From the NCBI GenBank assembly GCA_017555905.1, contig JAFZFP010000023.1:95310-159309 (forward strand): 64,000 nt of DNA. Direction: 5' to 3'. Below, one piece after another: positions 1 to 8,554 of the stretch. The stretch comes from Alistipes sp. (GTDB lineage: Bacteria > Bacteroidota > Bacteroidia > Bacteroidales > Rikenellaceae). Positions within the stretch are counted from its first letter, which is position 1; the number at the start of each line of letters is the position of its first letter. A model generated the notes under the pieces. That model did not search any database. It was not told where the DNA came from and was given only the letters and a program-made list of their open reading frames with translations. A program made the translations under genes and the position numbers.

Positions 1-1764
1 GATGGCAATACCACTAATTGGACTGCAACGTCTGTACTATATGTAAATGGTGTGCCAGTTGAGATTGCTGGTGGTCAGGATACTCCAACCGCTGATTTTG
101 GTCCTGTGGCAATGGCTGATACCTACTACGCATCTACATCTTCAACATCTGTAAATGGTGTTAGTGGCCACGCAGTGCGTGTGTCAATTCCTGCAAAGCA
201 GCGTGTGAACACATCGCTCTTCGCTCTTAATCCAGCTGTAGGTAAGTCTACAACAAACGAGATCGAGATGACTTATCTCGCAGGTGTTATGGATGTAGTG
301 GTTGAGGGCCCATATATGATTCGCAATGCAGTTCTTACAGGTGTGAACAACCGTCGTTTGGCAGGTTCGGGTGTTGTAGATATGTCTACAGCAACTCCTC
401 GCCTTGCTCTCAGCTCTGACGCATCGAAGAGCGTGACTCTCGATTGTGGTACATCGGGCTTGAACATCGAGGGTGGTGCAACACTTCGCTTCGTTTTGCC
501 AGCGGAGGCATACACAGAGGGCTTTACCCTTACACTTGAATCAACAAACGGTGAGTCATTTACCCAGGAGATGGGTGCTGTCACCATAGAGCGCAATGTT
601 GTGGCTACATATCCTGAGACTGTGGTATGGGAGGGCGGTCAGAACGACTCTAACAGCCTCAGTAAGTTCGGATTCTCAAACTGCTATATGATTCATACTG
701 CTGGTGAGTATAGCTTCCAGACTCGTTTGGTGGATAATACTCCAGTGAACAATATCGCTAAAGTGGATTGGCTTTGGGTTTCAAGCGTAGAGGGCCAGAG
801 TGGTAATGCCCTTATTTCAAACATCCAGTATGAGAATGGCAAAGTTACATTCACCGCTTCTGAGTACGAGGGTAATGCACTCCTCGCAGCGTTTGATGAG
901 GCTGGTCAGATTGTATGGTCTTGGCATATTTGGATGACAGATCGTCCTGAGGTTCACGACTATCAGAACAACGGTATTCCCCAGAGTGGTGGCGCAACCG
1001 ACGGCTACTACTGTATGGACCGTAACCTCGGTGCTACCTCTGCTTCATCAGAGGATGGATACGAGACCTTTGGTTTGTATTATCAGTGGGGTCGTAAGGA
1101 TCCATTCATTGGTGATAGAGCTGAGGAGCGCACTCGCGATACACAGGCAGGTGGTTGGATGAATGTGGTAGAGCCTTTCGGCAATGCCTCAACTCTCACT
1201 GTTTGCAACCCTGCATACTCTCAGGCTAAGTGGGGTGTAGCTGCTGCTGACGCTAATATTGGTTCTATGGCGTATGCTACTGCTAACCCTATGACCTTCC
1301 TTTCGGCAGACCCATCAATCAGTGCTGGTACGTGGATTAATCCTGAGACTATGGGTGCTGAAAAGAATAATATCATCTATGACGCAGACAAGAGCCTCTG
1401 GCGTCCATTCCAGAAGTCTAACTATGATCCATGTCCACAGGGTTATGTAGTGCCTCGTAAGGCAATGTGGGTGGCGCTTGATAGCACAAATAGCCTATTT
1501 GTGGAGTATAAGGGCTTTATGAATACTACTGGGCTCGGTGCAAATGTGTGGTATCCTGCAGCAGGTTACCGTAGCGCTCATCCATCGGATGCTGGTGCTC
1601 TTATGAGTGTTCAGAACGATACAGGTTTTGTGAAGCTCTGGACATCGGAGCTTGAGGTAGCTTACACAGCATACTGCTTCACATTCAACTACCCTTACTA
1701 CTATGCAGGTAATGGTGCTGGTTGGGCTAATGGTTACAACGTGCGTTGCGTAAAAGCATACTAA
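1..1764 (+). CDS. FISUMP-like/fimbrillin-like surface protein, 5' end missing
   Basis: The reading frame is open from base 1, so the gene begins upstream of the window; the GTG at 52 is an internal valine, not a start. The visible 587 residues look like a secreted, beta-rich Bacteroidota surface protein. The last ~250 residues carry the signature of the Fibrobacter succinogenes major paralogous (FISUMP) type fold: MDRNLGA, then YYQWGRKDPF, then DPCPQGYVVP, and an ending of NVRCVKAY. The N-terminal half resembles fimbrillin-type beta domains, but I cannot assign a named family. The next gene follows after 26 bp on the same strand and is also a surface lipoprotein, so the two may be co-expressed. 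Exact role (adhesion or glycan binding) is unknown. Confidence 0.75.
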   Translation, partial: DGNTTNWTATSVLYVNGVPVEIAGGQDTPTADFGPVAMADTYYASTSSTSVNGVSGHAVRVSIPAKQRVNTSLFALNPAVGKSTTNEIEMTYLAGVMDVVVEGPYMIRNAVLTGVNNRRLAGSGVVDMSTATPRLALSSDASKSVTLDCGTSGLNIEGGATLRFVLPAEAYTEGFTLTLESTNGESFTQEMGAVTIERNVVATYPETVVWEGGQNDSNSLSKFGFSNCYMIHTAGEYSFQTRLVDNTPVNNIAKVDWLWVSSVEGQSGNALISNIQYENGKVTFTASEYEGNALLAAFDEAGQIVWSWHIWMTDRPEVHDYQNNGIPQSGGATDGYYCMDRNLGATSASSEDGYETFGLYYQWGRKDPFIGDRAEERTRDTQAGGWMNVVEPFGNASTLTVCNPAYSQAKWGVAAADANIGSMAYATANPMTFLSADPSISAGTWINPETMGAEKNNIIYDADKSLWRPFQKSNYDPCPQGYVVPRKAMWVALDSTNSLFVEYKGFMNTTGLGANVWYPAAGYRSAHPSDAGALMSVQNDTGFVKLWTSELEVAYTAYCFTFNYPYYYAGNGAGWANGYNVRCVKAY

Positions 1765-1790
1765 AAACTTAGGATATAATACGTTATATT

Positions 1791-3299
1791 ATGAAAATAT
1801 TGAGAGGTTTGTCAGCCCTTACTGCTGGCGTTGCAGCACTCTTTGTTGTTGCTTGTGAAGAACCAATTAATGATGTCAATCAGGAGGAGCCAAAGGTTGA
1901 GATTGAACTGGTGGTGGATCCAACATCCGTAGAACTCGCTGCGGATGGTACGGCTCAGAGAGTCTCGGTAGATACAAATGCCGAAGTGTGGGACTATGTT
2001 GTAGGTGCATCGTGGCTCACTGTCGAGAAGAGTGGTAAAGGCATTGTGCTAACTGCTCAGCCAAACGACAGCAAGAACCCTCGTGAGGGAGATGTTGTGA
2101 TTTTTGCGACTATTGGTGATGACTCAGCTCAGGTGATACTCCCTGTTACTCAGCGCGGTGGTAGTGGCTATGTCGCTGGCTCTGAGGAGTTCGAGTGCCC
2201 AGTGTTTATGAGCCTTATGTTGGAGTACTGCGATGCTAATGGCGACGGCGTAGTATCTGACGAGGAGGCTGCTATGGTTACTGAGATGGTGCTTACAATG
2301 ACCGATGATGAGGATGAGGCTCGAGAGCCTATCACATCACTCAAAGGTATTAAGCGTTTCGTAAACCTTGTGTCGCTTGATTGCGATTGCAACAATATCA
2401 CTACCCTCGACTTGAGTGGTATGGAGAAGTTGGAGTATGTAGATTGCTCATACAACCTCCTTACCGACCTAAATATCTCAGGTTGTACATCGATGAAGTG
2501 GGTTTACTGCTACTCTAATAAGATTGAGAAGGTAAACGTTCAGGGATGTAAGAACATTATGTTCTTCCAGGCATATAAAAATAATATTACATCGCTCGAC
2601 TTTAGCGATATGCCTGAGTTGGTCTACTTTGATGTTCGTCTCAACTCGCTTAAAGAGGTCGATTTCAGCAACTGTCCTAAACTTAAGGTGGCAGCTATTG
2701 GCACTAACCAGATTATGTCGCTTAACCTTGAGGGACTTCCAGAGTTGTACACATTGGGCTGTTACGAGAATAATATCGCAACGCTTGACCTAAGCAAGCT
2801 CCAGAACCTTGAGATGTTGGAGTGCTATGCAAACAATCTTGCCACACTCGACCTCTCTAACAACAAGAAACTTACTACTCTGACCTGTCAGCGCAACCTC
2901 CTCGCAGAGTTGAATATTGAGGGTTGTAGCCTCCTTAAGAAACTCGACTGTAGCGTTAATTACCTCTCAGGTACACTCAACCTCAATGACTTCCCAGCAT
3001 TGTATTGGCTGTCTTGTGGTGGAAATAACTTCACCGCTATTAATATCGATGAGTGTTCTGCAATGACTGACGTGGCGTGTGAAAATACACAGATTACAGA
3101 GCTAAATGTCTCTACATTGCCATTGCTTGAGTCGCTTGTTGCAAACGACTGTCTCCTTACGGTGATGGACTGCAGCAACAATCCTGTGCTTGAGACCCTC
3201 CACCTTCAGGGCAATCCTCTAACATCGTTGATACTATCACAAGATCATGGTGTAGCCGACCTCAAGGTAGATAATTACGACGTAATTACCTATAAGTAG
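1791..3299 (+). CDS. BACON-domain leucine-rich-repeat lipoprotein with EF-hand-like loop
   Basis: A 502-residue lipoprotein: signal peptide with lipobox FVVAC (Cys22), so it is probably anchored in a membrane and surface exposed. Residues ~40-122 match a BACON domain (DPTSVELAADG, SWLTVE, ending in VTQRG), a module usually joined to glycan-related proteins. Residues 148-159 form a calcium-binding EF-hand-like loop (DANGDGVVSDEE), here sitting between BACON and the repeats. From ~185 on there are about 14 leucine-rich repeats with a 20-22 residue period (pattern LxxLxCxxNxLxxLDLS), of the BspA-like/internalin-like style. The role is probably binding of a protein or polysaccharide; ligand unknown. 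The start is the ATG at 1791, the only one that gives a complete signal peptide. Confidence 0.85.
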   Translation: MKILRGLSALTAGVAALFVVACEEPINDVNQEEPKVEIELVVDPTSVELAADGTAQRVSVDTNAEVWDYVVGASWLTVEKSGKGIVLTAQPNDSKNPREGDVVIFATIGDDSAQVILPVTQRGGSGYVAGSEEFECPVFMSLMLEYCDANGDGVVSDEEAAMVTEMVLTMTDDEDEAREPITSLKGIKRFVNLVSLDCDCNNITTLDLSGMEKLEYVDCSYNLLTDLNISGCTSMKWVYCYSNKIEKVNVQGCKNIMFFQAYKNNITSLDFSDMPELVYFDVRLNSLKEVDFSNCPKLKVAAIGTNQIMSLNLEGLPELYTLGCYENNIATLDLSKLQNLEMLECYANNLATLDLSNNKKLTTLTCQRNLLAELNIEGCSLLKKLDCSVNYLSGTLNLNDFPALYWLSCGGNNFTAINIDECSAMTDVACENTQITELNVSTLPLLESLVANDCLLTVMDCSNNPVLETLHLQGNPLTSLILSQDHGVADLKVDNYDVITYK

Positions 3300-3326
3300 T
3301 CAGCGTGGGACTGTGTAAATAGTTAA

Positions 3327-3351
3327 GGGCGTATCCAATGCGGATACGCCC
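3327..3351. terminator. Bidirectional intrinsic terminator
   Basis: Perfect 10-bp inverted repeat (GGGCGTATCC / GGATACGCCC, loop AATGC) between the converging LRR lipoprotein gene and aspartokinase gene. The same stem motif, one base changed, recurs at 14231-14272. Confidence 0.75.
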
Positions 3352-3380
3352 TTGATTGTTGTATAAGCAAGTAGTAGCCT

Positions 3381-4634
3381 CTACTCCTTGCTACGCACCA
3401 AGCGGAGTGAGTGAGGGGTGGTCTGCTTGATGACGATGCGCTTGTCGAAGGCGTAGTTGTGGTACAACTCCTCAGTATAGTAGCGGATGGTCACCATCTC
3501 CATATCCTCCATCTTTTCAACATCGAAGCCCTCGGCAACCAACTCCGAGATAGCCTCGTCGATATGCCACGAAGCATCAACGGCCATATAGAGGTTCACT
3601 GCGGAGTTATGCACTAAGTTGATGCGGATGCGGTGGCTATCGAAGGTAGTAAATACCTTGGCAAACTTCTCCTCAAGGACAAACGACAGGTCGCGTGAGT
3701 GGAGGTTTAGGAGTACCTGATCCTTCTGAATCATAATAGGCTCGTAGGCGCGCTCCACATCACCCGTAATTACCGAGCCTGGGGCGTTCTTGTCGCCAAA
3801 GGGACGCACGTAGAGAGGTATATTCTTGGCCTCCAATGGTTTGATGGTCTTGGGGTGGATAATCTGTGCGCCACTATAGGCCATCTCGATAGTGTCTGTA
3901 TAGTTCAAGCGGTCCAACTTCTTGGCGTCGGGGAACTTCTTAGGGTCGGCATTAAGAATACCGTCCACGTCCTTCCAAACGCTCATAGACTCTGCATCGA
4001 GAACGTGTGCCACGATGGCTGCGGAGTAGTCCGAACCCTCACGGCCGAGTGTTGTGGTGGTGCCGTCGGGTGCGCCACCAATAAAGCCCTGACCCACGAA
4101 GACAGAGACGTCGCTCGCTCCAATCTCGCGCTTCAGGCGAATCGCCGTAGCTTCGATATTTACGTTGGCGTCCTTGTGGCGTTGCTCGGTGAGGAAGGCG
4201 CGACGCATATCTATCCACTTGTTGCGTACGCCGTGACCATTAAGGTAGTTGGAGATAATGGTCGTAGATATCAACTCGCCAAAGGCGACGATGGTGTCGT
4301 ACCACAATTCGGCATCGGAACTGCGGTAGATGGTGTTGCGCACGGTATTGCGCAGCTGCTTGAAGAGGAGGTCTACCTGTTCGATGGTGATGTCTGCGCC
4401 CATAAGGTCGTCGATGATGCCACGGTGGTAGGCATACGAGAGGTCTATGCGCTCCAAAGCGAGGGCCTCGTTGCCCTGTTGCATCGCCTCGAAGACACCC
4501 TCAAGGGCATTTGTGGTCTTGCCCATAGCCGAGACAATGATGAAGAGGTCGCTCTCGCCAGTTACTATGTCGAGGAGGTTTCTTACGCCCTTGGCGTCCT
4601 TGACGGATGCTCCTCCAAACTTATATACTTTCAT
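3381..4634 (-). CDS. lysC: Aspartate kinase (monofunctional)
   Basis: Phosphorylates aspartate, the first step of the lysine/threonine/methionine/diaminopimelate pathway; cytoplasmic. The 417-residue protein opens with the aspartokinase signature KFGGASVKDA, has the substrate/nucleotide motif TTLGREGSDYSA in mid-protein and the HPKTIKPLEAKNIPLYV segment that closes the kinase domain, followed by a C-terminal regulatory ACT-like region of about 125 residues. Length fits single-function aspartokinases (no homoserine dehydrogenase fusion). It lies 31 bp downstream of the Sel1-repeat gene on the same strand and probably shares its promoter. Feedback regulation through the ACT region is known for the family, not shown here. 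Confidence 0.93.
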   Translation of the reverse strand: MKVYKFGGASVKDAKGVRNLLDIVTGESDLFIIVSAMGKTTNALEGVFEAMQQGNEALALERIDLSYAYHRGIIDDLMGADITIEQVDLLFKQLRNTVRNTIYRSSDAELWYDTIVAFGELISTTIISNYLNGHGVRNKWIDMRRAFLTEQRHKDANVNIEATAIRLKREIGASDVSVFVGQGFIGGAPDGTTTTLGREGSDYSAAIVAHVLDAESMSVWKDVDGILNADPKKFPDAKKLDRLNYTDTIEMAYSGAQIIHPKTIKPLEAKNIPLYVRPFGDKNAPGSVITGDVERAYEPIMIQKDQVLLNLHSRDLSFVLEEKFAKVFTTFDSHRIRINLVHNSAVNLYMAVDASWHIDEAISELVAEGFDVEKMEDMEMVTIRYYTEELYHNYAFDKRIVIKQTTPHSLRLVRSKE

Positions 4635-4665
4635 ACAGATTTCTTCGGGTTAGTTATACATACGA

Positions 4666-5325
4666 TTATACCAAAAGACCCTCAAGGTCGTGCAAGGCAT
4701 TGATAGCATCCTCATAGCCATCCTTAGCTGCTCGGCTATACCACTCGCGAGCCGAGTCGATGTCGCGCTCTACGCCCTTGCCCTGCTCGTAGCAACTGCC
4801 CACGATGAACATAGCGTAGTCGCTATGGCCTTGAGCCGCAGCCTTCAAGAACCATTCGAAGGCTCTCTTATCATCCTTGGTAATGCCCTCACCAGAGGCG
4901 TAGCACTGGCCTACGGCAACCTCCGCCAAGTCGTAACCCTTCTCGGCAGAGAGGAGGTAGTAGCCTACGGCACGTTCAGCATCCTGCTCGGCACCAATGC
5001 CACGGAAGAGGCAGTTGCCCACCTCGTACTGAGCAACGGTGTGACCATTGCGTGCAGCCGCAAGATACCATCTTAGCGCACCATTCATACAACTATCCAC
5101 GCCTACGCCCTCGGCATAGCAACGGCCCATAGTGTACTGAGCCTCGGCAAAGCCCTGAACGGCAGCCGCAAAGAGGTAGTCGATAGCCTGAGTTATATTC
5201 TGCTCTACTCCATCGCCATTAAGGTAGCGCAAACCCATCTGATAGTCCGCCTCGAGATGCTCGATAGTAGTCTCGCATTTATCACCAATAAGTGATGCTG
5301 TAATTTTATTTAGAAAGTCACTCAT
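4666..5325 (-). CDS. Sel1-repeat (TPR-like) protein
   Basis: A 219-residue cytoplasmic protein with no signal peptide. Five Sel1-like repeats of ~36 residues fill residues ~25-210, each with the A..Y.lG.cY..G.Gv..D...A..w...AA..G pattern (for example YTMGRCYAEGVGVD and YEVGNCLFRGIGAE). Such repeats make a helical scaffold for protein-protein contacts. It is the first gene of a probable two-gene unit with aspartokinase; nothing in the sequence links the two functions. Family is certain, role unknown. Confidence 0.85.
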   Translation of the reverse strand: MSDFLNKITASLIGDKCETTIEHLEADYQMGLRYLNGDGVEQNITQAIDYLFAAAVQGFAEAQYTMGRCYAEGVGVDSCMNGALRWYLAAARNGHTVAQYEVGNCLFRGIGAEQDAERAVGYYLLSAEKGYDLAEVAVGQCYASGEGITKDDKRAFEWFLKAAAQGHSDYAMFIVGSCYEQGKGVERDIDSAREWYSRAAKDGYEDAINALHDLEGLLV

Positions 5326-5384
5326 CGTATATCATTTTTAATTTATTAGACATAATATGTTTTGTAGTTCACAATCGCAGGATA

Positions 5385-5392
5385 CAAATATA
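5385..5392 (-). promoter_or_regulatory. Bacteroidota -7 element for the Sel1-lysC unit
   Basis: On the minus strand the sequence reads TATATTTG, a match to the TAnnTTTG consensus, 60 nt upstream of the Sel1-protein start. Confidence 0.6.
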
Positions 5393-5509
5393 TGAATTTT
5401 AATGCAAAAACTGCACGAATTTGCAATTTTTTATTGTTATAAGTTTTAAAAAGCTAATCAAATTAGTATAAAAACTCGCAAAAGAGATGATTATTGCAAA
5501 TAAAAGATT

Positions 5510-5517
5510 TATCTTTG
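5510..5517 (+). promoter_or_regulatory. Bacteroidota -7 element for galE
   Basis: TATCTTTG, perfect match to TAnnTTTG, 21 nt upstream of the galE ATG. Together with the minus-strand promoter at 5385 it makes a divergent promoter region that is strongly AT-rich. Confidence 0.7.
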
Positions 5518-5538
5518 TGGTGAAATATAAGGCAGATT

Positions 5539-6567
5539 ATGAATAACAAAGGGGTACTTGTGGCAGGAGGTGCTGGCTATATAGGCTCGCACACTGTCGT
5601 AGAACTTATCAACGCAGGGTATGAGGTGGTCGTTGTGGACAACCTATCCAATAGCGACATCTCTTCGCTTGAGGGCGTAAGCAAGATTACGGGAGTGAAG
5701 CCTACGTTTTATAACGTAGATTGCTGTGATAAGGGGGCGTTGAGCGAGGTGTTCAAGCGTCACGACTTCAACTCTGTAATTCATTTTGCCGCCTTCAAGG
5801 CTGTAGGTGAGTCGGTGGAGGAACCTGCGAAATATTATCGCAACAACCTACTCTCGTTGATGAATGTCCTCGAACTTATGGTGGAGTATGGACGAAGGAA
5901 TGTTGTCTTCTCCTCTTCGGCAACCGTCTATGGCGATGCCGACGAACTCCCCGTAACGGAGGATACACCACGTAAGCCTGCAACATCTCCATACGGCAAT
6001 ACCAAGCAGATGTCAGAAGATATTTTGCGAGATAGCGTACGTGCCAATAGTTCACTCAGAGGTATCGCCTTGCGCTACTTCAACCCTATAGGCGCACACC
6101 CCTCGGCACTTATTGGTGAGTTGCCACGCGGAGTACCTAATAACCTTGTGCCATATATTACGCAGACAGCTGCAGGGGTAAGAGAGTGTCTAAGCATCTT
6201 TGGTCAGGATTATCCCACGCCCGACGGCTCGTGCCTAAGAGACTATATCGATATCGTGGATCTCGCCAAGGCACACGTGGCAGCCATCGACCGAATGGTT
6301 GAGGAGCGTGGCCAGGAGCGCTACGAGGTCTTCAACATCGGAACGGGTCGCCCAGTGTCGGTATTTGAGTTGGTGAGGGTGTTTGAGGAGGCTAACAACC
6401 TAAAACTCAACTATAAGGTTGCACCACGCCGTGCAGGAGATGTCCCTGCGGTGTGGGCTGATACCACCCGTGCTAACGAGGTATTGGGCTGGAGGGCCGA
6501 GCGTGACTTGGTTGATACCCTTAGGTCTGCTTGGCAGTGGGAGTGCAATGTGCGAGGTATAAAATAG
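5539..6567 (+). CDS. galE: UDP-glucose 4-epimerase
   Basis: Interconverts UDP-glucose and UDP-galactose (Leloir pathway and supply of galactose for surface glycans); cytoplasmic, NAD-dependent short-chain dehydrogenase fold. The 342-residue protein has the Rossmann motif GGAGYIGSH at residues 10-18, the FAAFKAVGES segment typical of GalE, the catalytic serine region SSSATVYGD and the catalytic YGNTK (YxxxK), and the RYFNPIGAHPS motif. Length and motif order are those of a normal bacterial GalE. The small barrel-like gene follows 28 bp later on the same strand. Confidence 0.95.
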   Translation: MNNKGVLVAGGAGYIGSHTVVELINAGYEVVVVDNLSNSDISSLEGVSKITGVKPTFYNVDCCDKGALSEVFKRHDFNSVIHFAAFKAVGESVEEPAKYYRNNLLSLMNVLELMVEYGRRNVVFSSSATVYGDADELPVTEDTPRKPATSPYGNTKQMSEDILRDSVRANSSLRGIALRYFNPIGAHPSALIGELPRGVPNNLVPYITQTAAGVRECLSIFGQDYPTPDGSCLRDYIDIVDLAKAHVAAIDRMVEERGQERYEVFNIGTGRPVSVFELVRVFEEANNLKLNYKVAPRRAGDVPAVWADTTRANEVLGWRAERDLVDTLRSAWQWECNVRGIK

Positions 6568-6595
6568 AAGAAAGAGTAACTATAACATATTGATA

Positions 6596-7222
6596 ATGAA
6601 ACGAATATTTTTGTTGGCTATAATGGTCCTCTTGATGGTGCCTACCGCAGAGGCTAAGCGTCGAGAGACCCCCGAGGAGATAGAGCAGAAGACTCGTCAC
6701 TACTCTGGTTGGGAGTGGGGAGCAGCGGGTAGAGTAAACCTCATCTTCTACAACCTCGACAGAACGGTTTTATTGAATCAGACCCCTTCGAGGGTGTATG
6801 CTGCAAAGGCCGATGTGGGTGGTAGCGTGATGCTCAACGGAGGTTATTTCCTCTCGAACAACTGGAAACTCGGCTTGGAGATGGGCGCATATATGCAGAG
6901 GGATATTACGATGATGCCAGCCTACCTCACGGCCCACTACTTCTATGGCAAGCGCAAGAACTGCCTCTTTAACTTCCTCAATGTAGGTACTAATGTCGTG
7001 TTCGAGAAGGGTTTGCGCTTTGGCTTCACCGGTGCTGGTGGTGTCGGCTTCCGTATTCAAGGTAAGGATAGCAACACAAAGATTGATATTATGCTTGGCT
7101 ATCAGACAAACCTTATGCGTCCACGCCCTGTGACCGAGGGAGAGTTCCACTTCCAGCAGGATGATATGTCGCGTATCCGTCTCAATCAGTCGGTATTCCT
7201 TGGCATAGGTGTAGCCTTCTAA
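6596..7222 (+). CDS. Exported protein, probable outer-membrane beta barrel
   Basis: About 208 residues beginning with a clear signal peptide (MKRIFLLAIMVLLMVPTAEA, cleaved near the AK). I chose the ATG at 6596; a TTG two codons earlier is possible but weak. The mature part alternates polar and aromatic residues (YNLDRTVLLNQ, GGYFLSNNWKLGLEMG, LRFGFTGAGGVGFRIQ) and ends in GIGVAF, with a C-terminal phenylalanine as in many outer-membrane barrels. No named family recognised. It sits between galE and an MscS-type channel gene on the same strand. Confidence 0.7.
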   Translation: MKRIFLLAIMVLLMVPTAEAKRRETPEEIEQKTRHYSGWEWGAAGRVNLIFYNLDRTVLLNQTPSRVYAAKADVGGSVMLNGGYFLSNNWKLGLEMGAYMQRDITMMPAYLTAHYFYGKRKNCLFNFLNVGTNVVFEKGLRFGFTGAGGVGFRIQGKDSNTKIDIMLGYQTNLMRPRPVTEGEFHFQQDDMSRIRLNQSVFLGIGVAF

Positions 7223-7255
7223 GTCACCGATTAACAAACGACAAATTCTACGACT

Positions 7256-8482
7256 ATGATACTCTTCGACAGTAGCATAAAGCAGTCAATTTACAACCTT
7301 CTGGTCGATTGGGGACTAAGCGAAAAGAGTGCCTCGATTGTCGATGGTGTGGTTGTGCTGATCTATATATGCCTGCTAACCTTAGTCATCAACATACTCT
7401 TCCGCTGGGGAGTTATGCGTGCTATTAGGTGGATGGTGCATCAGACACGTGTTCAGTGGGACGACATAATCTTCGACGATAAGATTATGAAGCGTCTCTC
7501 AGGTATTGTTACGCCTATAGTCCTCAAGATGTTGATGCCTTTGGCGCTGGTTGCTGTGGGTATCACGTCGGAGTGGATGATCGCCACGCTCTACAAGTGT
7601 ATCGACATCTATATCGTTGTGGCGATACTTCTGTTGGTAAACTCGTTGCTCAAAGCCATATATTCGCTGATGGTGAGTCGCCCCTCGTGGCAGGACAAGC
7701 CGATAAAGGGTCTCCTTGAGACTCTGCAGGTTATCTTGGTAATCATAGGTCTAATCCTTATCATCGCCATCATCATCGATAAGTCCCCCGTGGGCCTCCT
7801 TGCAGGTTTGGGTGCTTCGGCAGCGGTGATATCCTTCATCTTCAAGGATAGCCTCCTCGGCCTTATTGCGGGAGTGCAACTATCGGCAAACAATATGCTC
7901 AAGGTGGGTGATTGGATTGAGATGCCAAGCCGAGGTATCGACGGTATGGTTACGGAGGTGACACTTACGACGATTAAGATTCGTAGTTGGGATAATACCC
8001 GCCAGACGATACCTCCATATCTGCTTATCAGCGAGCCATTTATCAATTGGCAGGCTATGCGTGATTCGGGTGGTAGGCGAGTAAAGCGTTCGCTTAATGT
8101 CGATATGGCGAGTGTTGCGATGGCTACCGACGACCTTATTGCTGAGTTGAGTGCCAACCAGACCTTGGCGCCTATAATGAAGCAGATAGAGACAACTACC
8201 CCCGAGGGTAATGCGCTCACCAATATCGAACTCTATATGCGTGTGGTGAATCGCTATTTGGATAACCATCCGAGGGTGAACCATAGTATGTTGTGTATGG
8301 TGCGCCAACTTCAACCTACTCAGTGGGGTGTCCCTGTAGAGTTGTACTTCTTCACCTCTGCGGTGGATTGGGTGCCGCACGAGCATTTGCAGACAGAGAT
8401 TATCTCTCACGTCGTGGCCTTTGCTCCACTCTTTGGGCTCCACCTCTACCAAGCACCATCGACATTGACCTTTAGAGCATAA
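7256..8482 (+). CDS. MscS-family mechanosensitive channel (YbdG-like)
   Basis: A 408-residue inner-membrane protein of the small-conductance mechanosensitive channel family, which releases solutes when the membrane is stretched. Hydrophobic segments lie at about residues 28-48, 84-105, 112-135 and 152-180. The pore helix and start of the beta domain are plain: LLAGLGASAAVISFIFKDSL followed by VGDWIEMPSRGIDGMVTEV, the usual MscS sequence KVGDxIE...G.V.ei. The C-terminal cytoplasmic domain is longer than in E. coli MscS and resembles YbdG-type channels. Gene order with RmuC looks fortuitous. Confidence 0.88.
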   Translation: MILFDSSIKQSIYNLLVDWGLSEKSASIVDGVVVLIYICLLTLVINILFRWGVMRAIRWMVHQTRVQWDDIIFDDKIMKRLSGIVTPIVLKMLMPLALVAVGITSEWMIATLYKCIDIYIVVAILLLVNSLLKAIYSLMVSRPSWQDKPIKGLLETLQVILVIIGLILIIAIIIDKSPVGLLAGLGASAAVISFIFKDSLLGLIAGVQLSANNMLKVGDWIEMPSRGIDGMVTEVTLTTIKIRSWDNTRQTIPPYLLISEPFINWQAMRDSGGRRVKRSLNVDMASVAMATDDLIAELSANQTLAPIMKQIETTTPEGNALTNIELYMRVVNRYLDNHPRVNHSMLCMVRQLQPTQWGVPVELYFFTSAVDWVPHEHLQTEIISHVVAFAPLFGLHLYQAPSTLTFRA

Positions 8483-8507
8483 ACGCTATAATTATAATAT
8501 ATGTTAT

Positions 8508-8530
8508 GCCCAGTGCCAATGGCTCTGGGC
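8508..8530. other. Intergenic hairpin between mscS-like gene and rmuC
   Basis: GCCCAGTGCC / GGCTCTGGGC with one mismatch and a 3-nt loop, 25 nt after the channel-gene stop. There is no T-tract, so it may be an mRNA-stabilising hairpin rather than a terminator. Confidence 0.45.
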
Positions 8531-8554
8531 GCCTACTACATAACCCCATAACCT

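Noticed and set aside
3855-4703. 282-codon plus-strand frame opposite aspartokinase
   Set aside because: Antisense shadow of a strongly coding gene; no motifs, no promoter, and the aspartokinase frame is certain.
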